From: Streptomyces sp. ISL-12
GTDB lineage: Bacteria > Actinomycetota > Actinomycetes > Streptomycetales > Streptomycetaceae
Assembly: GCF_018614415.1 (NCBI RefSeq)
Contig: NZ_JAGGOO010000011.1
Span: 1-64,000, forward strand
Reading direction: 5' to 3'
Length of the DNA: 64,000 nt
Of the stretch, positions 18,722 to 26,784 are shown in pieces. Position 1 is the first letter of the stretch, and each line of letters opens with the position of its first letter. The notes beneath the pieces are model-generated. The model did no database searches. It saw nothing but the letters and a program-made list of their open reading frames with translations, and was not told the DNA's origin. The translations under genes and the position numbers were made by a program.

Positions 18722-18922
18722 TCACGCACCTCGCATCGACAGCAGCCACAGAGTGAGCCCTACGAACGCCAAACCGGCGCCAACATCGAATGCCACGAGT
18801 TTGGGCCTCGGTACTCCATTGGAGTCCCTCCGGCCCGAGTCCCACATCGCGAAAGCAAAGAAGAAGAATACGCACGCAACCCCCAAAGCCCCCACGGCCA
18901 TGAAGAAATACCAAATTGCCAC
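18722..18922 (-). CDS. small two-helix membrane protein
   Basis: A 66-residue protein with two hydrophobic helices (IWYFFMAVGALGVACVFFFF and VGAGLAFVGLTLWLL), separated by a polar loop A-M-W-D-S-G-R-R-D-S-N-G-V-P-R-P-K. GTG at 18922 with AAAGGGG 6 bases upstream is the best start; a longer frame begins at 18937. The local base composition is clearly less GC-rich than its neighbours, a sign of separate origin. It lies opposite to the tail genes, like a phage moron. An immunity or membrane-modifying role is possible but unsupported. Confidence 0.6.
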   Translation of the reverse strand: MAIWYFFMAVGALGVACVFFFFAFAMWDSGRRDSNGVPRPKLVAFDVGAGLAFVGLTLWLLSMRGA

Positions 18923-19080
18923 GCCCACCCCTTTCACCAGTCGTGAACATTGCCGATGTTACCGAAAGATCGAGACGCAAAGCAAGAGCACACTCTTCAC
19001 GTCATTAGTCAGCTATGATCCGTTTTGAAGGCTTTTATCACACGCTCGAGATTGCTTGACCCCCGGAAAGGGAGCTACTC

Positions 19081-19839
19081 GTGGGACAGCACACCACTGA
19101 CGAGGTCTACGAAAAGGTGGTCGACGTCGAGGGGAAGCTCGACACTCACCACAAGTCCTCCGTTACCACGTCACATTTCGACACCAAGGTCAAGGACCTT
19201 GAGGAAGCCATAAAGAAAGGGCCGGAAAAGGCAGATCCTCAGAACTGGAAAGATCTCGTCAAGGAGATGTCTCCAGTCAAGGAGTTCATCGCCGCCACCA
19301 AGGGTGGCGACATGATATCTACATTTATTCTCACTGCGACTGCCGTTGCCGCTGGCGTCGGAATCATCGTCGGTCTCGCGGCAGCATTCAAAAAACTGAC
19401 TTTGGCCTGGACGGGGCGGGAGCGGCAGGCCTTCGCTTTCGGTGCCCCTAGGCCGGAATCTGACCGTCAGCGGCAGTACATCGGCCGCCTTCCAGACGGC
19501 CAGGTAAGGGCGAACGGTAGGCCGAGAAGGTGGGGCTTGAGGCCAGAGGATGCGGCCACCGCCAACGTCACCGCTGGCGCCGCAGCCCAGCCGGCCGCCC
19601 TCCCCTCGGAAGAGCGCATCACCGCCGTCACGGACGCGATGCGCGAACTCAACTCTCAGATCGGCACCTACCGCGAAAAGGTCCGCGGACTCGCCACCCC
19701 TCGCGCCATGCGCCAAATGGCCTCCGCCGCCAAGAAGCTGGAGAGCGCGGCGAAGAAGCACCAGAACATCAGTGGGCTCGCCAACTCGATCGGTGATCTC
19801 AACCGTGAAATGCGTGAACTGGCCGCGACCGCGGGCTGA
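19081..19839 (+). CDS. membrane-spanning protein upstream of tape measure
   Basis: A 252-residue protein, GTG start after AAAGGGAG. N-terminal helical region (~1–75), one or two membrane helices at about 80–105 (MISTFILTATAVAAGVGIIV then G-L-A-A-A-F), a variable linker, and a C-terminal helical part (LNSQIGTYREKVRGLATPRA…MASAAKKLESAAKKHQNIS). It sits 21 bases before the tape-measure gene and is probably co-transcribed. I do not recognise the family; a tail-tip or membrane-penetration role would fit its position. Confidence 0.65.
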   Translation: MGQHTTDEVYEKVVDVEGKLDTHHKSSVTTSHFDTKVKDLEEAIKKGPEKADPQNWKDLVKEMSPVKEFIAATKGGDMISTFILTATAVAAGVGIIVGLAAAFKKLTLAWTGRERQAFAFGAPRPESDRQRQYIGRLPDGQVRANGRPRRWGLRPEDAATANVTAGAAAQPAALPSEERITAVTDAMRELNSQIGTYREKVRGLATPRAMRQMASAAKKLESAAKKHQNISGLANSIGDLNREMRELAATAG

Positions 19840-19860
19840 CCACCGTCCAGGAGAAAACTC

Positions 19861-21051
19861 ATGAGCCTCGTCAGTTCACTGAAGAAGGCATCCGGCTCTC
19901 TTCAGGACTTCAAGCAGAAGGCCGGCACCGCCGGAACCGCCGCCAAGAATCTGGGCAGCGCCGGCCAGAAGGGCGCCGGACAGCTCAAGACTCTGAAGAC
20001 GGCCTCCCAGAGCACCGAGAAGGAGCTCAAGGACCTCAAGTCCGCCGCCGACAAGGCCGAAAAATCGGTCGCCAAGGCCGGCAAGACCGGTACCACCGCC
20101 GGCAAGAACCTCGGCAAGTACGAATCCGGGGCGACCAAGGCGGCCAAGGGCCAGGACAAGATGAACAAGTCGATGAAGGGCAACTTCTTCGGCATGCTCA
20201 TGGACCTGCTCATGCCGCTCATCCAGAAGGTCGTCGAGATGGCGACCAAGTCGAAGACCATGCAGAAGGTCCTCAAGACCGCCTTCGGCGTCATCAAGTC
20301 CGTGATCAGCACCGTCATGAAGGCCATCGGGCCGATCATGAAGAACGCCGCCAAGCTGATCAAGTCCATCTGGAAGGGCATCAAGACGGCCATCTCTGCC
20401 GTCGTCAAGGCCGTCGCCACGGTCATCAAGACCTATGTCGCCATCTGGAAGAAGGTCATCACCACCGCGCTGAAGGCGATCAAGACCGTCGTCTCCAGTG
20501 TCTGGAAGGGCATCAAGGCCGTCATCTCCCCGGTCGTCAACTGGGTCAAGTCCGCGATCCCCAACGCCTTCCGTGCCGTCAAGGACAAGCTGTCCAGCAT
20601 CTGGGGCGGCCTCAAGGGCATCGCCGGCCGCGCCTTCGACGGCATCAAGAGCGCGGTCAAGGGCCCGCTGAACTCGGTCATCGGCATCATCAACCGCGCG
20701 ATCGGTGCCCTCAACGGCATCAAGGTCTCCATCCCCGGCTGGGTCCCCGGCGTCGGCGGCAAGACCTTCGGCGTCAACCTCCCGAAGATCCCCATGCTGG
20801 CCACCGGCGGTGTCGTCATGCCCCGCTCCGGCGGCGTCCCGGCGATCCTCGCCGAGGCCGGTGAGGCGGAGGCCGTCCTGCCGCTGAGCAAGCTCGACCA
20901 GCTGCTGCGCCGGGCCGCCGGGCGCCAGGCGTACGCCGGCACCGCCGGAGCGGACAGCGCGCTGTACATCGAGCACTACTACGCCGCCGAGACCAGCAAC
21001 GCCCAGCAGACCGCCCACGCCCTGGAGTTCCTGGCGAAGGCACGCGGATGA
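19861..21051 (+). CDS. tape measure-like protein 1
   Basis: A 396-residue protein. Residues 1–100 form a lysine/alanine-rich coiled coil. From 105 to 260 there are repeated amphipathic or hydrophobic helices (GMLMDLLMPLIQKVVEMA, V-I-K-S-V-I-S-T-V-M-K-A-I). The C-terminus has L-A-T-G-G-V-V-M-P-R-S-G-G-V-P-A-I-L-A-E-A-G-E-A-E-A-V-L-P-L-S, the motif common to the ends of many siphophage tape measures. At roughly 1.5 angstrom per residue, known for tape measures, it would give about 59 nm. RBS AGGAGA. Confidence 0.85.
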   Translation: MSLVSSLKKASGSLQDFKQKAGTAGTAAKNLGSAGQKGAGQLKTLKTASQSTEKELKDLKSAADKAEKSVAKAGKTGTTAGKNLGKYESGATKAAKGQDKMNKSMKGNFFGMLMDLLMPLIQKVVEMATKSKTMQKVLKTAFGVIKSVISTVMKAIGPIMKNAAKLIKSIWKGIKTAISAVVKAVATVIKTYVAIWKKVITTALKAIKTVVSSVWKGIKAVISPVVNWVKSAIPNAFRAVKDKLSSIWGGLKGIAGRAFDGIKSAVKGPLNSVIGIINRAIGALNGIKVSIPGWVPGVGGKTFGVNLPKIPMLATGGVVMPRSGGVPAILAEAGEAEAVLPLSKLDQLLRRAAGRQAYAGTAGADSALYIEHYYAAETSNAQQTAHALEFLAKARG

Positions 21052-22322
21052 GTGCCGCAAGCGTGCCTGCCGACCCGCTGCGCGGGTTCGTGCCGGCGAT
21101 CACCACCCTGCGGTCCCGGGCCGACCAGAGCCGCACCGCCGTACGCACCCTCGGCAGTCAGATCAACAGGGCGGCATCGGGCGCCGACCTGGTCCGCACC
21201 GCCGCCGCCCAAACCGCCACCGTCATCCGCGGGATCAAGACCACCGCCGACGCCGCCGCCACCTCCCTCACCCGAACCGCCCGCTCCGCCACCACCGCCG
21301 CCCCCGGCATCAAGTCCGTGGGAGCCAACGCCAAGCGCTCCTCCACCGCCCTCCGCAAGCTCGGCTCCGCCCTCGGCGGGGTCTTCGCGATCGTCGGCGC
21401 GCTCATCTCGGCGTCCGGTGTCCTCGGCCCCCTCCTCGGCACCTTCGGCACCGCCCTCACCATCGCCTCCGGCGTCATGCTGGTGATCAACGCCCTCACC
21501 CGCGCCAACCCCATCGGCTTCGTCACCGGCCTGCTCCTCCCGGTCGCCGGCTGGCTGATCGACCTGGCGCTCAACTCCGAGACCGGGCAACGCCTGATGG
21601 AGCAGCTCGCCACGCTGATCCTCCAGTACGTCGAGGGCTACCTGACCCTCATGACCCCGCTGCTCAAGGCCGTCGGGACCGCCGTGAACACCTACGTCAC
21701 CGCCTACCTCGACGTCATCACCACCGCGCTCACCGTGATCGGCACCCTCCTCGGCACCGGCTTCGCCGTGCTCAGGGCGCTGACCACCGGGGACACCCGG
21801 GCGCTCAGCGGCCGGGTGTCGTCGATCTGGCGGGGCTTCAAGGACCGGGTGAAACCGATCCTGACCTGGATCACCGTCGACATCCCCCGGATGTTCACCC
21901 GGGCCAAGGAGGCCACCTCCCGCACCCTCCGCGCCATCGGGCAGTTCATGACGACCGGCGCGCAGACCGTCGCCGGCGTGGTCAAGGGCCCGATCCAGGG
22001 CCTCATCGCCTTCGCCAACTGGATCATCGACGGCCTCAACGACCTCAGCTTCAGCTTCCTCGGCAAGAAGTTCGGCGTCCACCTGAAGAAGATCCCGCAG
22101 CTCGCCGAGGGCGGCGTCGTCCATCCGGCCGCGGTGCCCGGCGCCGCCACCGTCAAGCCGCTCACCTCACTCGGCCGCTACCTCCCGGCGCCCTCCCGCG
22201 CCACCACCACCGGGCCCGCCTCCCTCGCCGGCCGCCCCAAAGTCCGCGTCTACGAGGAACGCCAGGGCAGCAGCCCGATGACCGTCGCGGAAGACCTCCT
22301 CTTCCTGCGCCGCGCCGCCTGA
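21048..22322 (+). CDS. tape measure-like protein 2
   Basis: A 424-residue protein, overlapping the first tape-measure gene by ATGA. It has an alanine/threonine-rich helical start, a hydrophobic middle with membrane-like segments at about 105–185 (ALGGVFAIVGALISASGVLG; GFVTGLLLPVAGWLIDLAL), and a C-terminal F-G-V-H-L-K-K-I-P-Q-L-A-E-G-G-V-V-H-P block aligned with F-G-V-N-L-P-K-I-P-M-L-A-T-G-G-V-V-M-P of its neighbour. The two are diverged paralogues or a split tape measure. Together they would span about 123 nm. Confidence 0.8.
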   Translation: MSAASVPADPLRGFVPAITTLRSRADQSRTAVRTLGSQINRAASGADLVRTAAAQTATVIRGIKTTADAAATSLTRTARSATTAAPGIKSVGANAKRSSTALRKLGSALGGVFAIVGALISASGVLGPLLGTFGTALTIASGVMLVINALTRANPIGFVTGLLLPVAGWLIDLALNSETGQRLMEQLATLILQYVEGYLTLMTPLLKAVGTAVNTYVTAYLDVITTALTVIGTLLGTGFAVLRALTTGDTRALSGRVSSIWRGFKDRVKPILTWITVDIPRMFTRAKEATSRTLRAIGQFMTTGAQTVAGVVKGPIQGLIAFANWIIDGLNDLSFSFLGKKFGVHLKKIPQLAEGGVVHPAAVPGAATVKPLTSLGRYLPAPSRATTTGPASLAGRPKVRVYEERQGSSPMTVAEDLLFLRRAA

Positions 22323-22640
22323 CGCGCCACCGGAGCCAGGCCCGCACGACTGCCGCCGAACGCCACCGGAGCCAGGCCCGCACGACTGCCGCCTGACGCG
22401 CCACCGGAGCCACGCCCGCACCACTGCCGCCGAACGCCACCACAGCCACACCCGAACCACCGGAACCACCTGAACCACCTGAACCACCTGAACCACCTGA
22501 ACCGCCCGAACCTCCCGAACCACCCGAACCACCCAAAAAACCGCCCGGCCACACCGTCGGCGGCCTCCGGCATGCCCGCGACCGGCGTACTCCGCCCACC
22601 AGCCCCACCAGCCCCACCAGCCCCACCAGCGACCCAAGCG
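22323..22640. repeat. nested minisatellite arrays between tape measure and Dit genes
   Basis: The whole 333-base spacer is repetitive. There are about four copies of a ~36-base unit starting CGCCACCGGAGCCAGGCCCG (22323–22450), then a 9-base unit (ACCACCTGA and variants, about eight copies), then a 9-base CCCACCAGC unit (four copies) ending just before the GAGGTGA ribosome-binding site of the next gene. There is no gene; expansion or contraction by slippage is likely. Confidence 0.85.
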
Positions 22641-22655
22641 AGGTGACGGCCCCTC

Positions 22656-23603
22656 ATGGCCACAACCGTCCTCAGCCCCACCGCGTCCACCACCCCCGAC
22701 GACACCCCCGGCTCCCTCATCACCCTCGACGGCCAGCTCCAGTGGGGCTCCCTCCTCATGGGCACCGGCACCCCCTACCCCGTCGACCGCGCCGGCATCA
22801 CCGGCTGGGACGACCTCCCGGAGCTGGACCTCGGCGATGTCCTCCGCCCCGACCAGCACGGCGCCTGGCCCGGCGACCGCTGGGCCCAGCCCCGCCTGGT
22901 CGGCGCCACCGTCTGGCTCGCCCCGCCGGCCGGCACCGACCCCCTCGCCACCACCACGGCGTTCCGCGCCGCCACCGGCCCCGACGGCCAGGAACGCTGG
23001 CTGGCGGTCCGGCTGCTCGGCGAGACCCTGGCCGTGCGCGCCCGGGTCAGCCGCCGGGTCGTTCCGCAGGACCGCTCGTACGCCACCGCGGGCTTCGCCA
23101 AGGTCAGCCTCCAGTGGACCGCGACCGACCCGCGCCGCTACGCCCCCGCGCTGCACGAGGCGCTCACCGGGCTGCCGGTCGCGGAACCGGGCCTGGTCTG
23201 GGAGGACGCGGCCGGCTCCGGACTGTCCTGGCCGCTGGACTGGGGCGGTGCCGGGGCCGCCGGTTCGATCGCCGCGGTCAACGCGGGCGGCGCCTCGGTC
23301 CGTCCGGTCGTCGAGTTCCGCGGGCCCGTGCAGCGGCCCTCGCTGACCCGGCTCTCCGACGGCCGCCAGCTCCGGTACGACCTGGCGCTCGGCCCCGGCG
23401 ACCTCCTCACCGTCGACACCGAGGCCGGCACGGTCCTGCTCAACGGCACCGCCTCCCGTATCTACACGGCCACCCCCGACTCGTCCCCCGAGCAGCTGTT
23501 CACGCTCGAACCCGGCACCACCGACCTGGCGTTCCGCTCCGACGACGTCACCCCGTCCGCCGCCGCCTCGGTCACCGTCCGCTGGCGCGACGCCCACTGG
23601 TGA
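22656..23603 (+). CDS. distal tail (Dit-like) protein
   Basis: A 315-residue protein of the phage-tail family that forms the ring at the tail tip. The N-terminal part (about 1–165) shows the mixed beta pattern of Dit domains with a central F-A-K-V-S-L-Q-W-T-A-T-D-P-R-R-Y segment. That segment is the typical junction to the C-terminal galectin-like domain (V-V-E-F-R-G-P-V-Q-R-P and later strands). Its position straight after the tape measure is standard. Confidence 0.75.
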   Translation: MATTVLSPTASTTPDDTPGSLITLDGQLQWGSLLMGTGTPYPVDRAGITGWDDLPELDLGDVLRPDQHGAWPGDRWAQPRLVGATVWLAPPAGTDPLATTTAFRAATGPDGQERWLAVRLLGETLAVRARVSRRVVPQDRSYATAGFAKVSLQWTATDPRRYAPALHEALTGLPVAEPGLVWEDAAGSGLSWPLDWGGAGAAGSIAAVNAGGASVRPVVEFRGPVQRPSLTRLSDGRQLRYDLALGPGDLLTVDTEAGTVLLNGTASRIYTATPDSSPEQLFTLEPGTTDLAFRSDDVTPSAAASVTVRWRDAHW

Positions 23604-23652
23604 TCCGACCCGCGCCCCACCCAAAACCCATGAACAACGCGAAAGGAAACCC

Positions 23653-24858
23653 ATGCCCCTGCGCACCGCATGGCTCGTCAACCGCACCGACGCCGAGAAC
23701 GGCCAGTCCCGCGCCGACACCCGGCTCGCCCCGCTCGGCGCCGTCACCCCGGTCAGCGGACTGGCCGGCCGCAGCGGACTGATCCCGGGCTCGCCGGACG
23801 GCAAGTCGCTGGCCTCGGCGTTCTACGTGTTCAGCTCGACCGCCGGGATGACCGCGACGATCGCGCCGGGACGGGCCGTCGTCCAGGGCTCGGAGACCGC
23901 CGGCGCGTACCCGGTCGTCCTCACCGACTACACCAGCGTCACCTTCGCCGACGGCGACGCCAACAACGACCGTACGGACCTGGTCGTCCTGCGGATCTAC
24001 GACGCGCAGGCCGACAACTCCGGCCGCACCGAGGCGGTCCTGGAGGTCGTCCAGGGACCCACCGACGGTTCCCGCGCCCTTCCGCGGGTCCCGGACGCCT
24101 CCCTGCCGCTGGCGAGCGTGCTGGTCCGGGCGGGCTCCTCGGTCGGCGCCGGCGGTATCGACTGGGCCACCGCCGTCGACGACCTGCGCACCACCACCGT
24201 CGGCGTGGGCGGCATCCTGCCGCTGTACGGCAACACCGCCGAGGCGGGCGCCTACCCGGGCCAGTACCGGGACGTCAGCTCCACGCTCCAGCGGTGGAAC
24301 GGCGACGCCTGGGTGGACTACCCGGCCCAGCTCGGCGGCATCGCCCCGACCGGGCGGATCGCCACCGGCTCGTACGTCGGCCAGTACCGGGACAACAACG
24401 GCCGGCTGGAGCGCTGGAGCGGCACCGCCTGGGTGCTGGCGGTGCCCAGCCCGGTGTTCGCGTACAACAACGACGGCGGCTACTGCAAGACGACCACCTG
24501 GTCGGAGGCGCTGACCGGGACCACGGGGCCGACGGTCACCGCGACCTTCACCGCGCCGATCTCCGGGAGCGTCCTGGTCACCGTCGGGTTCCAGGGCCAG
24601 CCGTCGGTGGAGGGCGGCTGGGGCCGGATGTCCGCCAACATCCGCAAGGGCGGGGTTCTCGTCACCGGCCTCGGTGCCGACGAGACCCGGTCGGCCATCG
24701 ACACCAACCGCGGCAACCAGTCGGTGACGACCACCTTCCCGGTCACCGGGCTCACCGCGGGCGCGACGTACACGGCCGTCTCGGCGTACTCGTCCAACGC
24801 GACGACCAACAACCACTGGTTCGACAACCGGTTCGTCCGCGTCGACCCGATGCTCTGA
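23653..24858 (+). CDS. tail-tip/fibre protein with duplicated module
   Basis: A 401-residue protein. The first ~180 residues resemble the upper baseplate or fibre-anchor proteins of actinophages (V-F-S-S-T-A-G-M-T-A-T-I-A-P-G-R-A-V-V-Q-G, D-R-T-D-L-V-V-L-R-I-Y-D). Two repeats follow: GAYPGQYRDVSSTLQRWNGD and GSYVGQYRDNNGRLERWSGT. A C-terminal beta-rich domain (~260–401) ends with A-T-T-N-N-H-W-F-D-N-R-F-V-R-V-D-P. The last domain is a candidate carbohydrate- or receptor-binding module. Confidence 0.65.
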   Translation: MPLRTAWLVNRTDAENGQSRADTRLAPLGAVTPVSGLAGRSGLIPGSPDGKSLASAFYVFSSTAGMTATIAPGRAVVQGSETAGAYPVVLTDYTSVTFADGDANNDRTDLVVLRIYDAQADNSGRTEAVLEVVQGPTDGSRALPRVPDASLPLASVLVRAGSSVGAGGIDWATAVDDLRTTTVGVGGILPLYGNTAEAGAYPGQYRDVSSTLQRWNGDAWVDYPAQLGGIAPTGRIATGSYVGQYRDNNGRLERWSGTAWVLAVPSPVFAYNNDGGYCKTTTWSEALTGTTGPTVTATFTAPISGSVLVTVGFQGQPSVEGGWGRMSANIRKGGVLVTGLGADETRSAIDTNRGNQSVTTTFPVTGLTAGATYTAVSAYSSNATTNNHWFDNRFVRVDPML

Positions 24859-24868
24859 GGAGCGCCGC

Positions 24869-26017
24869 GTGACGAGTTCCCCCGGAAGTTCTCCCCGTAG
24901 TTCCCCCATGACCGCCTACACCCCGCTCACCCCGGTCTACCGAGCCGTCTTCTGCGACCTGCGCACCGATCAGGTGATCGACGTGCTGCCGCTGACGGAC
25001 ACCAAGTTCGACGACTACATCGGCAAGTCCGGCTCGCTGTCGGCCACCGTCCCGCTGCCGAACGCCGCGCTGGCCCGCCGGGCCCGCGCCGCGCTGGTGC
25101 CCGGCCGGACCGCGGTGTGGCTGGAGCGGGACGGTGACATCTGGTGGGGCGGGGTGCTGTGGACCTGCACCCCGTCCAGCGACGAACGCGGCCGGATGCG
25201 GGCCGCGTTCCAGGCCGGCACCTTCGACTCCTACCTCGACCACCGCATCCTCTCCGCTCCGCTGTCCTACACCGCCCTTGACCAGTTCGAGATCGCACGG
25301 GAGCTGGTGGCCCACGCCCAGGACCAGCCGGGCGGCGACATCGGCATCCAGCTCGGGCACGAGATGTCCGGGGTGGCGCGGGACGTCTCCTACTCGTATG
25401 CATCCCTCAGCCGGATCCGCGAACTCCTCGATTCGCTGGCCCAGCTGGCGGACGGGTTCGAGTGGCGGGTGCACTGCTACCGGGACCCCGAGGGCCGCCG
25501 GGCCAAGCGGCTCCAGCTCGGGCACCCGAGGATCACCGCGAGCGCCTCGGACATCGTCCTGGACCACCCGGGCCAGGTCATCACCTACAGCCTGCCGGCC
25601 GACTCCACCGTGCAGGCCGACGTGTGGGTGGCACGCGGTGACTCGCCCAACAGCGACCAGTCGGAGGAGTCGCAGCCGCTCACCGTGTCCGTCGAGGCCC
25701 CCGAGGACCTGGCGGAGGGCTGGCCCCGGCTGGAGTCCACCTCGGACCACAGCGGGGTCACCGACGAGGCGACGCTGCGTTCGCTGGCCGAGGCGCAGCT
25801 CGCCGAGCAGCGGTTGCCCGAGGTCATCCCGGAGATCACGGTCCGGCTCGACGGGCGGATCACCCCGGCGCTGCTCGGCGCCGGCGTCCGGCTGCGGCTG
25901 CGCGACCTGTGGCACCAGGACCCGCGGGACGAGCGGTACCGCGTCGTCGGCATCGCCGTGGAGCCGCCGCAGCGCGGCAAGTCCGAGACGGCCACCCTCT
26001 ACCTGGAAGGCGTGTGA
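24869..26017 (+). CDS. tail hub protein, ReqiPepy6 Gp37-like
   Basis: A 382-residue protein of the tail-associated/baseplate hub class. Key segments are Y-R-A-V-F-C-D-L-R-T-D-Q-V-I-D-V-L-P-L, W-L-E-R-D-G-D-I-W-W-G-G-V-L-W, D-S-Y-L-D-H-R, and a late R-x-R-L-R-D-L-W-H-Q-D-P…Y-R-V-V-G-I-A-V-E-P-P. These are typical of Gp37-like proteins that follow Dit in actinobacterial siphophages. GTG at 24869 is preceded by GAGGAG; an ATG at 24908 is an alternative. Confidence 0.7.
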   Translation: MTSSPGSSPRSSPMTAYTPLTPVYRAVFCDLRTDQVIDVLPLTDTKFDDYIGKSGSLSATVPLPNAALARRARAALVPGRTAVWLERDGDIWWGGVLWTCTPSSDERGRMRAAFQAGTFDSYLDHRILSAPLSYTALDQFEIARELVAHAQDQPGGDIGIQLGHEMSGVARDVSYSYASLSRIRELLDSLAQLADGFEWRVHCYRDPEGRRAKRLQLGHPRITASASDIVLDHPGQVITYSLPADSTVQADVWVARGDSPNSDQSEESQPLTVSVEAPEDLAEGWPRLESTSDHSGVTDEATLRSLAEAQLAEQRLPEVIPEITVRLDGRITPALLGAGVRLRLRDLWHQDPRDERYRVVGIAVEPPQRGKSETATLYLEGV

Positions 26018-26020
26018 TCC

Positions 26021-26755
26021 GTGGCGACCATCCCGACCGACCTCCTCGACCGTATCCGGACCATCGAGCGCCGCATCCGCGAGCTGATGGCGTCGGCCAA
26101 CAGCAGCCCGCCGATGAACCAGGTCGGCAGCGGTGACATCGTCGTCGGTGACCAGGGCCGCATCCGGGCCCGGACCTCTCTCGGCGACGATCTGCTCCTC
26201 GTCGGCCGGGTCGAGCCGGACCGGGACACCGACGCCCGGCAGTACCAGCAGGGACTGGAACTGCGCCGCGACGACGGTTCGATGGCCCTGTCGCTGATCA
26301 CCGCCGACCCGGTGAACAGCCCCGTCCAGCAGCTGCGGGTGCTCGACCACCAGGGCAACACGCTGCTCGCCACCGACGCGGTCCACGGCGGGCTGGCCCG
26401 CCCCTACCTGGCCTTCCCGCTGCCCGTCCCGGTCGACACCGCTCGCTGGGAGTCGACCACCGCCACCGACTGGACCACGCTCTACGCCGGTCCGGGCATC
26501 GCCCAGCACCCGCGCGTCCAGTGCGAGGTCGCCGTCTCCGGCAGCGTCGGCGCCGCCGTACGGCTGTTGGTCGACGGCATCCCGGTGGCCGCCGAGCAGA
26601 CCGTCACCGACGCCTCGACGCGGTACGCCACCTTCACCGGGAACACCGCTGCCGCCTTCGGCGACCCGGTCACCTTCGAGATCCAGGCCAGGGTCGCGGC
26701 GGCCGGCGACACCGTCGCCTGCGTACCGCGGGCGCTGTACGGCATCCAGTCCTGA
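26021..26755 (+). CDS. tail-tip protein of unknown detail
   Basis: A 244-residue protein, GTG start 3 bases after the hub gene. N-terminal helix (L-L-D-R-I-R-T-I-E-R-R-I-R-E-L-M) suggests trimerisation. Next is a glycine-rich beta region (G-S-G-D-I-V-V-G-D-Q-G-R-I-R-A-R), then a beta-sandwich-like C-terminus (V-Q-C-E-V-A-V-S-G-S-V-G-A-A-V-R-L-L-V-D-G-I-P-V). Probably a fibre or baseplate component. Confidence 0.6.
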   Translation: MATIPTDLLDRIRTIERRIRELMASANSSPPMNQVGSGDIVVGDQGRIRARTSLGDDLLLVGRVEPDRDTDARQYQQGLELRRDDGSMALSLITADPVNSPVQQLRVLDHQGNTLLATDAVHGGLARPYLAFPLPVPVDTARWESTTATDWTTLYAGPGIAQHPRVQCEVAVSGSVGAAVRLLVDGIPVAAEQTVTDASTRYATFTGNTAAAFGDPVTFEIQARVAAAGDTVACVPRALYGIQS

Positions 26756-26784
26756 CCCCCTCCCCGAGAAGCAACGGAGTCCCC

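Noticed and set aside
22323-22640. CRISPR-like array
   Set aside because: Repeats are directly adjacent without unique spacers of constant size; no cas genes.
22167-23804. 545-codon minus-strand frame through the repeat spacer
   Set aside because: It consists of repeat-derived V-V-Q and G-G-S runs and the antisense of the distal tail gene.
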